Of a stretch of DNA of 64,000 bases, positions 11,958-31,200 are shown piece after piece. Under the pieces are notes generated by a model, which was not told the DNA's origin, ran no database searches, and saw nothing but the letters and a program-made list of their open reading frames with translations. Positions within the stretch are counted from its first letter, which is position 1, and every line of letters starts with the position of its first letter. This DNA comes from Thunnus maccoyii (Eukaryota > Chordata > Actinopteri > Scombriformes > Scombridae), in contig NC_056539.1 of NCBI RefSeq assembly GCF_910596095.1, forward strand, positions 9,932,501-9,996,500, written 5' to 3'. The position numbers and the translations under genes were made by a program.

Positions 11958-12180
11958 ACTGCAGCACACACACAGCCTGTTTTAACTACCTGCAGATACA
12001 CAAATGCACGTTGCTTCAAAACAGAATAGTGAATAAAGAAAACATGATATGCTATAAATACAGCGGGATAAGCATGTGGCTCACCAACTTGACGTGCGCG
12101 CTGTTCCGGTAAAAGTTTAGTTTCTTCTTCTTCATCACTTATTTTGCAACGGTAGACGCACTGCTGACATCTAGAGTAAG
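11958..12180 (-). promoter_or_regulatory. rangrf: Likely rangrf 5' UTR intron, first exon and promoter
   Basis: Reading leftward, a TTG|GTGAGC donor ends at 12085 and a pyrimidine-poor but usable CTGCAG acceptor ends at 11959, which would remove a 126-nt intron and join a non-coding exon to the 25 nt before the ATG. A CCGGAA (ETS-type) site in a CpG-containing patch lies just upstream of the donor. No transcript evidence is available, so this is a model. Confidence 0.4.
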
Positions 12181-12344
12181 GCAGACAGACATGCATCTGC
12201 CCTAAAACAGGCAGTGGAAGAAGAAGTACTAGGATCTTACCACAGTCATAATACACAATTACAAATAGAAGTAAAAAGTAATATATGAAAGCATTATTGA
12301 AAATTCACTTATTGTTTTTGTTTTGGGTGTTGTTGTTTGTAAAA

Positions 12345-12527
12345 TCTAAATAATCAGTATAGCTGTCAAATAAATATAAGCTGTCAAATAAATATAATGA
12401 AGTAAAAAAGTAATATTCCCCTCTGGTGGATCAAAAATAGTCCCAAATGTATGTACAGTTACCCTAAAACACTTACATACAGTAACAGCACTTAAGTAAA
12501 TGTTTGCTACTTTGTTACATTCACCCT
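12345..12527. repeat. Second fragment of the dispersed teleost repeat
   Basis: It contains GCTGTCAAATAAATATA twice in tandem (near 12362 and 12381), then AGTAAAAAAGTAATATT, and ends ACTTAAGTAAATGTTTGC followed by TTGTTACATTCACCCTCTG. The last block is the inverse of the start of the fragment at 5764-5870. It looks old and broken. Confidence 0.4.
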
Positions 12528-12912
12528 CTGAAAACAAGACTGGTGCACAGAAACAGTATAGTAGTAAACAGCATATGTCTTTAACACTGCACAGGTCAGT
12601 TTAAATGTGTGATTAGGAAGTCTCCCTATAAGATGTAAAGCAGAGAGACAGGCTGAGTGATGGAGACATATCATGGATGTATTAAGGAGACAAATGTTGA
12701 AACTGCTCCATAAGCCGTACATTTAAATAAACTTAAGTCGGATGTAATATCTTGAAATTATGTCGACATTAAGCTCATGTAGTCAGTCACTACCTCACTG
12801 TAAAAGGACCTCCGTACATTGAGGAACTCTATGTGTTACTGATATCCTCAGTTCTCAATCCTCTGATTTCCAGTTGAGAGAGACAGTTGTCTGCATTTGT
12901 AGATATCTTAAT

Positions 12913-13220
12913 TAGAGCTGCAACTAACAATTATTTTCATTAACGATCAATCTGTTGATTATTTTATCAATTGATCAATTGATCAATCATTTGGTCCATA
13001 AAATGCCAGAAGATTGTGAAAAAACAGTTTCATGTCTTCAAATGGCTTGTTTTGTCTGACCAACAATCTAACACCCAAAGATATTCAGTTAAGAAACTAA
13101 ATTAAATTCATGTTTGGCATTTTGCAAGAAAAAAATTACCTGAATGATTAACCTATTATCCCAAAATATAGTTGATTAATTTTCTGTTGATTGACTAATC
13201 GATTAGTTGTTTCAGCCCTA
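12913..13220. mobile_element. MITE-like element with TAGRGCTG ends
   Basis: The left end reads TAGAGCTGCAACTAAC; the right end, read inward on the other strand, is TAGGGCTGAAACAACTAATC. About 308 bp lie between with no reading frame, so it would be a non-autonomous DNA element. Short repeats of GATCAATT and a GATTAG-rich right arm can fold back. I did not find a clean target-site duplication. The superfamily (hAT-like) is a guess. Confidence 0.5.
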
Positions 13221-14059
13221 ATCATAATGTCCCACATCAATGGAACAGTACAATTTCTGTTTTAAGATTAATTTTCCTTTTAAATATAAAAGAATGTAAA
13301 CATCTATCCATCATAATTAATCATTTATACATATTAACCTGCAGGGAAAGAATCAGTAAACCTATCAATGTACTCAATACTGCCAGATATATGTGAGTCT
13401 GTTAAGTAAAGAAGTGGATTAGAATAAACTGAGTATATGGATCTATAAATAAAGAATAATGAGGATATTTGGAGTGGCCATTTGTCAAAAATCAAAATCA
13501 AACTTAAATCAAACTTAGAATCAAAGTGCCACTGACGCACCCTGAACATGTGAAGTACACAGGCAAAAGAAGTCCATTGTCCATGCAAAGTTTTGTGTTT
13601 CTTATGGTTTATTCCTCAAAAACAAGTAAACAGACAAAGGAACAAAGAAATCATGGTTCCTGCTGCCTCTCTATAGGCCCACCCAGGTGCATGCTAGTCT
13701 TATACCTGCCTACCTACCTATATAACCTCACTAAAAACTAAATATGCTAAACAAGCAAATAACTAAACCAAACAAATAACTAGAAAAATCAAAAATCAAA
13801 ACTGAATCTAAATAAAGCAAACATCTAGAATATTCAAACAATGCTAATTATTATCAGCAAAACGACCAAAGTAATAAATAGCTCCTACAATATTTATATA
13901 ATAAAACATTATTATCACAATAATCATCATCACAACATCAATACTATAACTATATGCAGGGCATCTGTGAACAGCCCCTTTTAATATCTAACTGCTGTTA
14001 TTGGCTGAGAAAAATGTACATGTTTATATTATGGAAAATTAAATTTATAGAAGAGAGTT

Positions 14060-14334
14060 CAGTTCTTTCAAACATCTGCAGCGGTCTCTCAGACGGCTGT
14101 AGCGGTCTCTCTCCTCCTCCAGCTGTTTGTGTTCATTTCCTGGTCAGCTGATTGAGACGGAGGAAAGACAAGCGGACGGCTAGCATCCATGATGATAATC
14201 TTGTGTCATCGTCCGGACAGCTTTTAAAATGCACGGATAAAACCTTAAAGCCACCTCAAACCTTGAAACCACTGGATTAATAACTGAGTGTGTGTGTTTG
14301 TCGCCAGCATCGAGGATCTTGTGGGAAACAGCAG
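14060..14334 (+). promoter_or_regulatory. vamp4: Likely vamp4 non-coding first exon and promoter
   Basis: A relatively GC-rich block lies about 1.9 kb upstream of the coding start and ends at a CAGCAG|GTAGCT donor (14334/14335). It would join the acceptor before 16210, where 36 nt of 5' UTR precede the ATG. A small upstream frame of 12 codons starting ATGATGATAATC near 14190 would be in the leader if transcription starts upstream of it. There is no TATA box. It is a model from sequence only. Confidence 0.4.
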
Positions 14335-16209
14335 GTAGCTAGCCACGTTAGCATTCTTAGTTTAGCTTAGCTTAGCTTAGCTGGGAAGCTACATTTGTCA
14401 GTGAACCAAGCGGCCTGTCTGAACAAGCCAAATTAGCTAGTAGCTAGTTATATTAGCGTTTATTTTGATATCCTTTTAAAATATTTTTTGCTGTTTCAAT
14501 GTATGTATCAACGTAAAGGTTTAAGTGTGTCACACAACGATAATCTGTTGTATTTGATTAAATTATGTCTACACCAACAGCTCAACCGGCTAAAGTTGTC
14601 AACGGCTGTGATATGATTAACGTTACTCTTCCTGAAAACAGCTCCAGATATGTCAGCTTCATTTCCAGTAATTACTTCCTTTTCGGACCTTAAAGCCATT
14701 TTATTAGTTGTAAAACAACAACAACAACAACAACAAACAAACAACCACCCCCAAATACTCAGCTAAAAATAAGTATGCTTGACTCAATGAACGCAGCTTC
14801 TTTTTTCCTCCCTTCTTAGAAATTGATCAGTTTAATGTTGGCATTATATTACAGTCTTCTCTCAGTATGTGCTTAAAGTTGCAATCCATATATTGATTGT
14901 GATCATTAACTATTTACATTCCTCTCTTGTGGTTTTCATGATGCAGTTTCTTTAGTGCTTTAGTCCAAATCTGACCTCACACTGTACTTATTTTTGTTTT
15001 GCATGTTACTAATTACAATCTGGATATTTAAATTAATCCAATACATCTTTTTTTATGGATTTCAACTTTAACATCCCTCTCTTGAAATAGACTAGTTTTC
15101 CAGTCCTTCTACAACTCTAATATGTTAGACTTGGCTTCTCCTCTGTCTCTTTTCTGTGTCTCTTCACACTGTCGCTGCTTCAGATAGAGAGTCCTGTCCC
15201 TGCTTCTCTTCTCCTCTGTTTACTGGAAAGTTCCTCTCCTCTACTGGCCACTGAAAGGCCTTTTTCCGATCGCAGTGCCAGAAAAGGACGCTGACAAAGC
15301 CACAGTGTCAGACTGAACTGGATTCAATGGTATATGTTTTGTTTGTTGGATTGAGAGAGGTTGTGTTTGTCTGAGTGAGGCCGCTGTGTTTTCTCTGACA
15401 TTTAAAGCCGTCCTCCAGTGATTCCAGTGAGGCTTGAGGATCACATGTTGTTCACTTCTTTTATTGAGCCACTGTTGTGCTTTTGTCACACTGTTACTTG
15501 GGCTGTTTGGAATATGTAACACTCAAACACAGGCCCGAGGGTGTATAATTGGAAGAACAGCATGTTCTTCATCTGACATGGTGGAGTTTTTCACCCAAAG
15601 GGACACAGAGCAATGATGACACTTCCTGTCTTTACCAGTGAGACCCACTGCCTGTTCACACCAGAAATATTAGGAAATAAGACAGCGTGATGTGTTCATA
15701 TGTCTTTATACATTTATGAGTTATAAAACAAATATTTCAACAGACAGCAGGCATGACGGAAAAAACATTTTCTTAACATATTCCAGAGTGGAGAAGTAGA
15801 CTGCAGAGGAAATGAAAGAAATGTCTAATAACAAAATCAGGCTGCTTGACAGGAAGTGTCGGGGCTCCTCAAATCGTCTGACCATGAACAGTCTCATTTT
15901 TGCAATCATTCCTGAGCGAGGGGATTTTACAGTCACGAGCAAAGTTTAGATTTTTTCACTACTCTGTTAATACACTTTGTTCTTTGTTCTTCATGTTGTG
16001 CTCCCAGACGGGGCCTGGCTGTGGTTATTCCTGCAATTTAAATTACTCACTTTCACAGTATTAAGAGTACTCTCATGCTGCAGGCTGCTATGTGTATCAC
16101 TCAAGGACGATAGGACGGTAGTGGCTTGGTGCAGATGTGCATGTTTTAAATGAGCTCTCCAATGATGCCACTGTCTCACATCCTTAATAGTCTTCTTCCT
16201 GTCCTACAG
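14335..16209 (+). other. vamp4 leader intron, nothing further recognised
   Basis: This lies between the proposed non-coding exon and the acceptor at 16208-16209. It holds a short tandem run of TTAGCTTAGC near 14365 and a (CAA)n tract near 14718-14738. No gene, RNA or transposon ends were recognised. Confidence 0.4.
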
Positions 16210-16245
16210 AGGGAGCCAGATCGGGAGGAGCAGCCTGAAGACAAC

Positions 16246-23604
<7,359 letters not shown>

Positions 23605-25105
23605 TGTCCAACGAGGAGGGTGTGGAAGAACTGACCTCCTCTTCTTCTTCTTCTTACTCTTTCTCTCCCTACTCTGCACACAGTTCTCCACTCCAGCTAG
23701 GGGGCGCCAGCCACCCTCCCACACCCTCCTCCGTGTCAGCCTTTGTGCCCCCAAGGATCTGGCCTCAACTCGGCCCTTAGTACAGATCTTATCGCTGGCA
23801 TTTTCACAAACATCTGCTCTGAGATCAGTACTAAGGCTCTGTTTTGATCCCTGGTTTGAAAATAAACTGCAGAAAGGGAACACGGGAGAAAAAACGGGGG
23901 AAATATTTTAACGCCATTAGGGCTGTTTGGTAGAAAACGCTCAGCCCTCTAGTCAATGTGAAGGAGTGCTCCATTCCATGATACATATCACGTGTAGGGC
24001 CCTGACTTTGCCTTGACAATAGGGAAACTCCAGGTCCTGCATTTTATTTACATCATATAGATAGATGCTGTAAAGGCAGGGAATCCATGCCAACTGTCTC
24101 TGTTAGCTCAGCTGATCTGAATGTGCTGCAGCAGCCTTGTACTCTATAAAGGGGCTGTAACATCCAGCAGATGAACCTCAGATGTCTACCCATGATTCCC
24201 TGTGTGCTCTCTTGCTCCGAAACACAGAGGATGAGAATGTTTATAAAAGGGAACATTTTGTGAACACAAGCACATTTTCTCTGCCCAGCACAAGGCGAGG
24301 GAACATCTGAGGTTCACCTGCAAATCTGTAGTCAAAGGTGACTCCCTTTCATGATCAGAGAGGCTTTTTATTTTTTTGTCAGAAAACTGATCACTTATCA
24401 GGTATGTATTCACATCAGCACAGATGATCACAAAAAGGGACTAGAAGTGAACATCTGTTCTGACAACATCCTACTTTCTAACATTATGCTACTTCGTAAA
24501 TCACCGCCGTCAATGTCCGTCTGCCTCTTGATAGCTTGTTATACTGTACAGCAGGACCATGTCAAACCAAAACATCCAGGTTATGATTGTTTCCTCTCAA
24601 GTGTGCACTCTAAACCTCTCACCTTCCTCTTTGGGTGTGCTGAGCTCTGGGCCAGTTTGGTCACGGCTGTCCTACTTTCCTGCTAGTGACATTAAACTGT
24701 CTCTCACTCTGCAGATGGTTCTGTTTGGTTTAATACTGCTTGTCTTTTTTTTTTTTTTTAACCACTATTTGAAGTTCTTATTTCTGCCGGTTGCTCAATG
24801 TGATGCTTTGTATGAATGCTGGTATCCACAATCACCACTGAAATTGTAAAACAGGGAGCGTTTATTCCTCTGTGCTGTTACATTATGCTAAAAAGGGGGT
24901 AATTTAAGTGATGCAAGTCAAAAGTTGAGCTGTGAAACAAACATAGTTGTCTTTGTGTCAGGAATAACTGTATAATACGTTGTCATTTTATTTTTTTTAA
25001 TGTAATTTATTTTAGCTGTAAATATTGATTCTGTAATGATGTATAATACTCTGGCATTGCATTGGAAGACTGATATACGGATCCTTTTTTTTGCTCTGAA
25101 ATAAA
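23605..25105 (+). promoter_or_regulatory. vamp4: vamp4 3' UTR with polyadenylation signal
   Basis: About 1.5 kb follow the TAG at 23602-23604. The first canonical AATAAA at the far end is at 25100-25105; an AATAAA-like ATAAAC near 23863 could serve a short form. There is no gene on either strand in it. Confidence 0.55.
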
Positions 25106-25129
25106 GTGATTTTAAAGGGCAGGTCTCTG

Positions 25130-27130
25130 GTTTTATCTGGTTTGAACTGGTCGACAGTCCTCCTGGGAGGAGGGAGTCCGAAAAGGGGAAGTAAAGATGG
25201 ATAAACAGAAGGGAAAGGTGAAAAGTTTTTGGAAAGAAAGATACCTGGAGATGTTGAGGGGAAAATCAAATGGTAATGATATCCCTCCATTCTTGTCCAC
25301 TTTGGATATCCTCATGCTCTCAGAGCCAGAGAAGTCCTGCGCTGTCTTTTATCTCCTCTCATTACCCGACCATTTTATTGGCTCTGTGATTTCACTGGCA
25401 GTTGTGGAGTCCCAAGATGGCACTTAAGTTGGAGAGACTCGAGCCTGTGAAGCGTTATTGTTCTGACAGACCCTCAGCTCTCGTCCTCACTGGACAGTGG
25501 ACACAAACACACACTGACAGCTCCACCATCTCCTCAGCCAACACTGTCCAACCTTTTTGAGGGAGTAGAAAATAAATTGTCCCACAGTGGTTTTTTATTT
25601 CACTGACTAATGGCAGATTGCCTTGCTGGTGCACACGGTGGGGTTGATGGCTTTATTTTAAGCTTTGAAGATGAAGAGGAGAGCAGTCATACACTCTACA
25701 CTTCTTTAAATGATGATAGCTGTGGTGAAAGGCCTGCATTGACAGTGAAATCAAAGCTAGTAAAGTTCTGGTGGGATAATTGGCTGTAAAATGTTACAGC
25801 TCCTCCTGGTCTTGCTGAGACAAGTCGTTTGAGTTAACTGGAAACTAGAGGTTTGCTTCTGGTCAAGACATTGTCCATCCACATGCAAAAAAAAAATCCA
25901 TGTCACACTATACTGTAGGTTATATGTGTGCATGAGAGCACATTTTTATTCTCTCTGCCTGTACAGACACACCCACATTGGCAGTACAGGATGTTTTGGT
26001 CCTCTGTTAGGGGCTCATATTAGATGACTTCAGATTCCAGGCATAGTAGCAATTACATGAGTCATATAAAAGCGAATTTAATAAGAAGAGCGGACAATAT
26101 GCCAACCAGCATTAGTCAGTCACACACACTGTCCAGCTGAAATCCTGCCGCTCATGAGGGAGAGGTGGACATGTCAGTAGACAGAGGAAGTAGAGAATAA
26201 ATCCCCAGAAAAAGAGATTCATCTATATTTGATACTGGAGATTATTTAGATAGAGTTCCAGCAAACAAAAAAAAATGTGTTATGTCTGAGTACACTTTAT
26301 CCTTTCCCTTCTTAGTAGTTTACCTTTTCCTCTCACTTCTAGTTTCCCAGGAGCTCCTGCTCCTCTTTATCCTCCCCTTGTCTGTTTACATATGGTTTTA
26401 CTCACATCTTTTCCTCATTTGATGCTTTCTTTCACGTGTCTCGCCATTCACCGTCTGCCCTCTCTTCAGTTTCTCATTGTTAAGATATTTCCTGTGAGAG
26501 GGTTTGCCCAACGTCTGAATATTACTTAATATCATTGCTTTCAGACACATTCAATTCATTTCAATTCTATGGGCTTTATTGACATGAGAATAATGTTGCC
26601 AAGCATCAAAATACAATTTGTTCAAATATTTGGACAGTACAAAATAACAATCATATGAACATTAACACAACATGAAAATTGATATATATTAATTATATAC
26701 ATATACGGTATATCCTAAACATATATTCGTGTGTGTGTGTGTGTTACTGTATCTTACATTTATCCATCTGTCCAGCCAATCGCAGGCTTGCCTCATTGAT
26801 CAACATAACTGTCATGGGTACCACCAGCTGTCTGTAAACAAGTACTGACAGAAGTGGAAGATGATGGCATCAACCTGCAAGTAGAAGTGTGTGTTTTCAA
26901 GCGTATGTGCACTTCCCCTTTGCACCGCTTGCCCTCTGACCTCCCTGAGGTGAAGGATCCGGGTCAGGTGATGTTTTGAGGGATAGGGGTTGCCTGGCAG
27001 GTCAGCAGAGATGGATGAAGAGCGAGGAGACAGAAGGAAAAGAGATGGAGGAGAAGAGCCAGTAGAGAAACAAAAAGGCAGGATATGAGGGGAAGCTGCG
27101 AGCTGTAAAGTGAACATTTTTGGGATTTGA

Positions 27131-27172
<42 letters not shown>

Positions 27173-28030
27173 ACACCTGCCTCGTTGCGTGCATCTCTGA
27201 GCAAGTGTCTCACTTTCAAATCTTTCATCCTACCCCTCTGAAAATAAACAAGGGATCATCCTCTATATCGCATGACTGTAGAAACGAGCCCGGCGGGCAG
27301 CGGTTCAGCGTGCCTGTGATATTGTGTGAAAGCAAAGAGACGAGAGGCAGACTGCAACAAATCCACCCAGGCAGCGAGCGACAGGGAGTGAGCTGAGGGA
27401 CGGATGGCTCCTGGCAGCTCACTCATGATGTGTTAAATACAGATTTGTGGAGTGGAGTGTGCAGCATGGATACACACAAGCACATACTGTCCACAACAAA
27501 CAGCTGAGGGGGGGGGGGGGCACAGTCTGGGTCGGGGTCAGCGTCAGGTATCTGGTCATCGATTGACTTGTAACCTCGACCCTTATCGGCTGCTTGCGTC
27601 ACCTTCTGGCCCCCTACCAATACGAAAGGGGACACCGGCTCCTCAGGAGGTAATTGTATCCAACGAGGCCCAGCTTTCCTTGCCATGCTGGGGCCAAATA
27701 CCCCTTGAACACATGGGACTGCATCTGGCATATCAGGGGATGTTTTTACATATTCAATTTATTGAGACACTGAATACAAGAAATAGACAATGTGGTCATG
27801 TTGGACCCTTTAACTAAAAAAAGCTTTTGCAGAAAATCAGACACACACAAACATTTGAGAAAAGTGGATTTTTGTCCCCAAAAGAAGCAGCATCCCATTA
27901 CTTTCTTTTTACTTCTCCCCTCCCTCCTTCTTTGCCTCTGACCTCCCCTCCCTCCTCTAAAGTCCTCTCTCTTTCTCCCCTCCCTTTCACCTCTCCTCTC
28001 TTCCCCTCTTTCCCTCCTTCCTTCCCTTCC
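25130..28030. other. vamp4-myoc spacer
   Basis: About 2.9 kb between vamp4 and the myoc core promoter. It contains a (TG)18 microsatellite at 27133-27168, a stretch near 26545-26690 (CTATGGGCTTTATTGACATG and AT-rich following sequence) that resembles a dispersed teleost repeat, and a long pyrimidine tract right before myoc. No gene was recognised. Confidence 0.45.
27133..27168. repeat. (TG)18 microsatellite
   Basis: Uninterrupted TG units about 0.9 kb upstream of the myoc TATA box. Confidence 0.97.
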
Positions 28031-28031
28031 A
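27915..28031 (+). promoter_or_regulatory. Polypyrimidine tract next to myoc promoter
   Basis: About 115 bp made almost wholly of C and T on the plus strand (CCCTCCCTCC, CTTTCTCCCC, TCCTTCCTTCCC), ending six bases before the myoc TATA box. Such homopurine-homopyrimidine DNA can form triplex and often binds GAGA- or Sp-type factors. That it controls myoc is inference. Confidence 0.55.
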
Positions 28032-28036
28032 GATTG

Positions 28037-28044
28037 TATAAATA
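28037..28044 (+). promoter_or_regulatory. myoc: myoc TATA box
   Basis: TATAAATA lies 252 bp upstream of the myoc ATG. Transcription would start near 28067, leaving a leader of about 230 nt with no recognised intron. A TATA-type promoter fits the tissue-restricted expression known for myocilin. Confidence 0.75.
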
Positions 28045-28295
28045 TCTGCGAGCTGTAGGGGAGAGCTCAGTGCAACAGACCTGTCCACAGACAAGAAGAA
28101 GAACAAGAGAAGAACAAGAGAGGGGAGGGAGAGAAGCAACACTGATATCAACAGGAAAAGAAGAGATACCTGAAAGGAGATTGCAACAGAAATTTGGGAT
28201 TTAAAGGAGAATTCCACCTAAGAGCTGAGAAATAAAAGAAGACGTGATAGAAGAGAGAAAGTAATTCTTCAGAAAGAGATTTTAGAGTCACTACT

Positions 28296-31200
28296 ATGTT
28301 CCTCCTTCTCTCATTGTGCCTGTGTGGTCTTCTGCTGCGAGGTGATGCACAGGACCGAGCTGCTCTGTGGAAGGGGAATGACCGAGGTGGGCGATGCCAG
28401 TACACCTTCTCTGTACCCAGCCCCGTCGAGGCCAGCTGCCCGCAGACTGGGGGCCCAGAGGTGGAGGGCCTGAAGACCAGACTCAACCTGCTGGAGGTGC
28501 TGGTGTCCCGGCTCACTGGAGGACAAACCGGGGGTCCCCAGGGTACTGGAGCCAAAGCTCAGGCTGAGCTTCAGGAGGCGCTGAACCGGGCCGTGGGGGA
28601 GAGGAACCTGCTGCGGGGGGAGAAAGAGCGTCTAGAGAAAGAGTTGGAGGGGCTTCAGCGCAGGATGGAGGATATGCGGAGGGAGACGGAGAAGCTGAGG
28701 AACAAACCCTGTCCTCCACAGACCCCCATGGTGCCACCCAGCACCCCTCTGCAGGATAGTGGCCTGATGAGACCTGCTGGTGGTAAGAGATACACTCAAA
28801 ACTACCACACACATTCATAGCCATTACAAAAATATGCAAAGCTTGATGTCACTTATAAATAGAAAATAACTTTTATCACTGAACATTCTATTGTTATAAA
28901 TGTCGTACGTTTAGATAGTGGTGCCCATATGTTTTTGTTTTAAATAAAAAATATTCCCTATCCATCCTGCAATTAGGATGCCCAACATGATGACCTCATT
29001 GCCTGTAGACAGGTTGTCTTTCTGTTGAAATACAGTGTGTATTTGGTGACTCTGGCTGACAGATAATGGGTTAATTGGTGCAGAGGAGTGATGACACATG
29101 CATGTCATCTATGTATGGAAGACCATGCACATGCAGAGCCATGCAAAATTCCAGTGCAATGCTCCGTGTGTCTGTGTGGTCGGGATTCCCATGTGTGTCC
29201 ACAAATCCCCTTAAAGAGAAAAGGGGAATAATGTGTGTGCACGGTCTTATGATGTGTGTGTGCATGTGTGTGTGTGTGTGTGGTTTTGTTGCCCCATCAG
29301 TCTGCAGAGGCTCAGGTTTCTGCTTCCCACTTCCTGCCTGCATTTAGGGGTGATGGTGGCAGTCCAGAGAGGGTCGGATGAGTATTTATGAGCAGATCCT
29401 TCTTTCTTTATGACTGGTGTTTCCCTCCTCTTGGCAAGCAGGGTGCGAATAGCACGGCTGGGGAGGAGGGGAAGGGGGGCTGAAATGTGATACATGCTCT
29501 GGAAGTGGAGGTTCCGTGCCCAGGTCTTATCTCAGGGCTTTTGATGACGCCAGACACAGAGAGCCTGGTGGGTCAGGGCTGGTGGGGATGAGGGGCACAG
29601 GGGGCTTGGGGCCAGGAGTGCTTTACTTCCAGGGGTTAGAGGGCTCCACAGAGTTTGGGAGTTATCTTGGAGCCAGTAAGGTTAAGCTCTGGTATTCTGT
29701 GTGTTTGCAGTTGCCAAACATCCCTCTAATTAGCCTCCGAGCTCGTCTATTCTATTCACCCACCATCTCATGTAAGTCACCGTCCCCCCTTTTTCTTTTT
29801 TCAGTGAAGCCATCGCTCTGTTTGCCCTCTTGGCTTTCAGAGTCTATTGCTGCTTGTGAAGCTGAGATTCCCAGCAGCAATAAATCCTTCCTTACCAACT
29901 CCCTTTACTCCCTCTGCATCAGGATAGCTTATATACTCAGGATCGTCTCCTGCATAGTCCAGGTTATCTGCTTAGCTCCTCATGTTCGCACCTGCCGGCT
30001 GAAATATAGAGAGAGGGCCCCTCGGGGTGAAAGGCAGATGTAGAATAGATCACAGTGAGAGGGACACATGCAGAACCAGAGGAGAGAGGAGATCACTTAA
30101 ACCATTTCATACAGTATGTAAGAAATTAGGATGCAACTTTGACAGGATCAATTTATGTTTTAAAACCCAAGCAGTGTTTATGACCTTTAATAACACTTGC
30201 CTTTCAAAGTACATGAACTGATATTCTTTAACATATTGTTATTTAATGACCTTAAAAATAGACCTCCACATAGAATTGGCACCAGTAGTGACAACACAAG
30301 CCAGCAAGCCTGCGCGCTAAAAATGGCAACATTCTTTTTTAAAGGGAAACCTGGCCTGTGCTGAAAGCAGAACTAAGACAAATTTCAAAGGTGTAGACAA
30401 ACAGCATTCAACACATAAAGGACAAAATCTTTTAAAATCACCATGAAAATGAGCTTTTGCTTCAGCTGGATGCAGCTTAATGGGCCACATTTATATAAAT
30501 CTTGTCAGTCAGAGAGAAGAAACGGTTCCCAAAACGATCAATTTCACCGTGTCTGTCAGATGTACATTTTTCTTTCAGTTTCCTAAATGTGCAGCCAGCA
30601 GGAAATGCAGTCATAAACAATGTTCAATGAACTCCTAAGACATCTCAATCACTCTGAGAACATGGCTGGTTTGTGGCCAATTCTGAGTCAAACGTGAATG
30701 ATTGTTTCATCCGCATGTGAGTATGTTACACACTGAGGCATGAATTATGAATAGAGAGGGGAAATAAATGTGTATTCCAGGTGCAAAACGTTTCATGACA
30801 ACACCGATACAACAATGCAGAGTTGAACCCTGTTGAGGACCAGATCTAAATAAGATCTAACATCTCTGCTGACCTCTGCTAGCAGGGGTTGAGTAGACTG
30901 AGTCTCCTCTGGGAAATAAGGCCCCCGAGGTTCACGTTATTCTACTCAGTGGCATCCAAAACGAAGAGGCCGGATATGAGGGCACATATGGCACACACAC
31001 TGAGGTATAGACAGTAGGAGAATGTGGCTGTTTACCTGCAGTAATGATGATGAATGGCTTTGTCCTGTGGGAACCGCCTCATAACTGAAAGTGAGTCATT
31101 AAACTCCCTCCCTCCTCCAAACACTACTGACCTTTTGTTTTACAGACTTTCAACTAAGCTCAAGCCCTTACCTTTAGCTTTTATAAGTATTTTTCTGCTT

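Noticed and set aside
11834-12256. 140-codon minus-strand frame overlapping the rangrf 5' end
   Set aside because: It overlaps rangrf in another frame, crosses the likely leader intron and has no family match.
29516-30043. 175-codon plus-strand frame in myoc intron 1
   Set aside because: No family resemblance, no supporting splice sites in frame, and base make-up like the intron around it.
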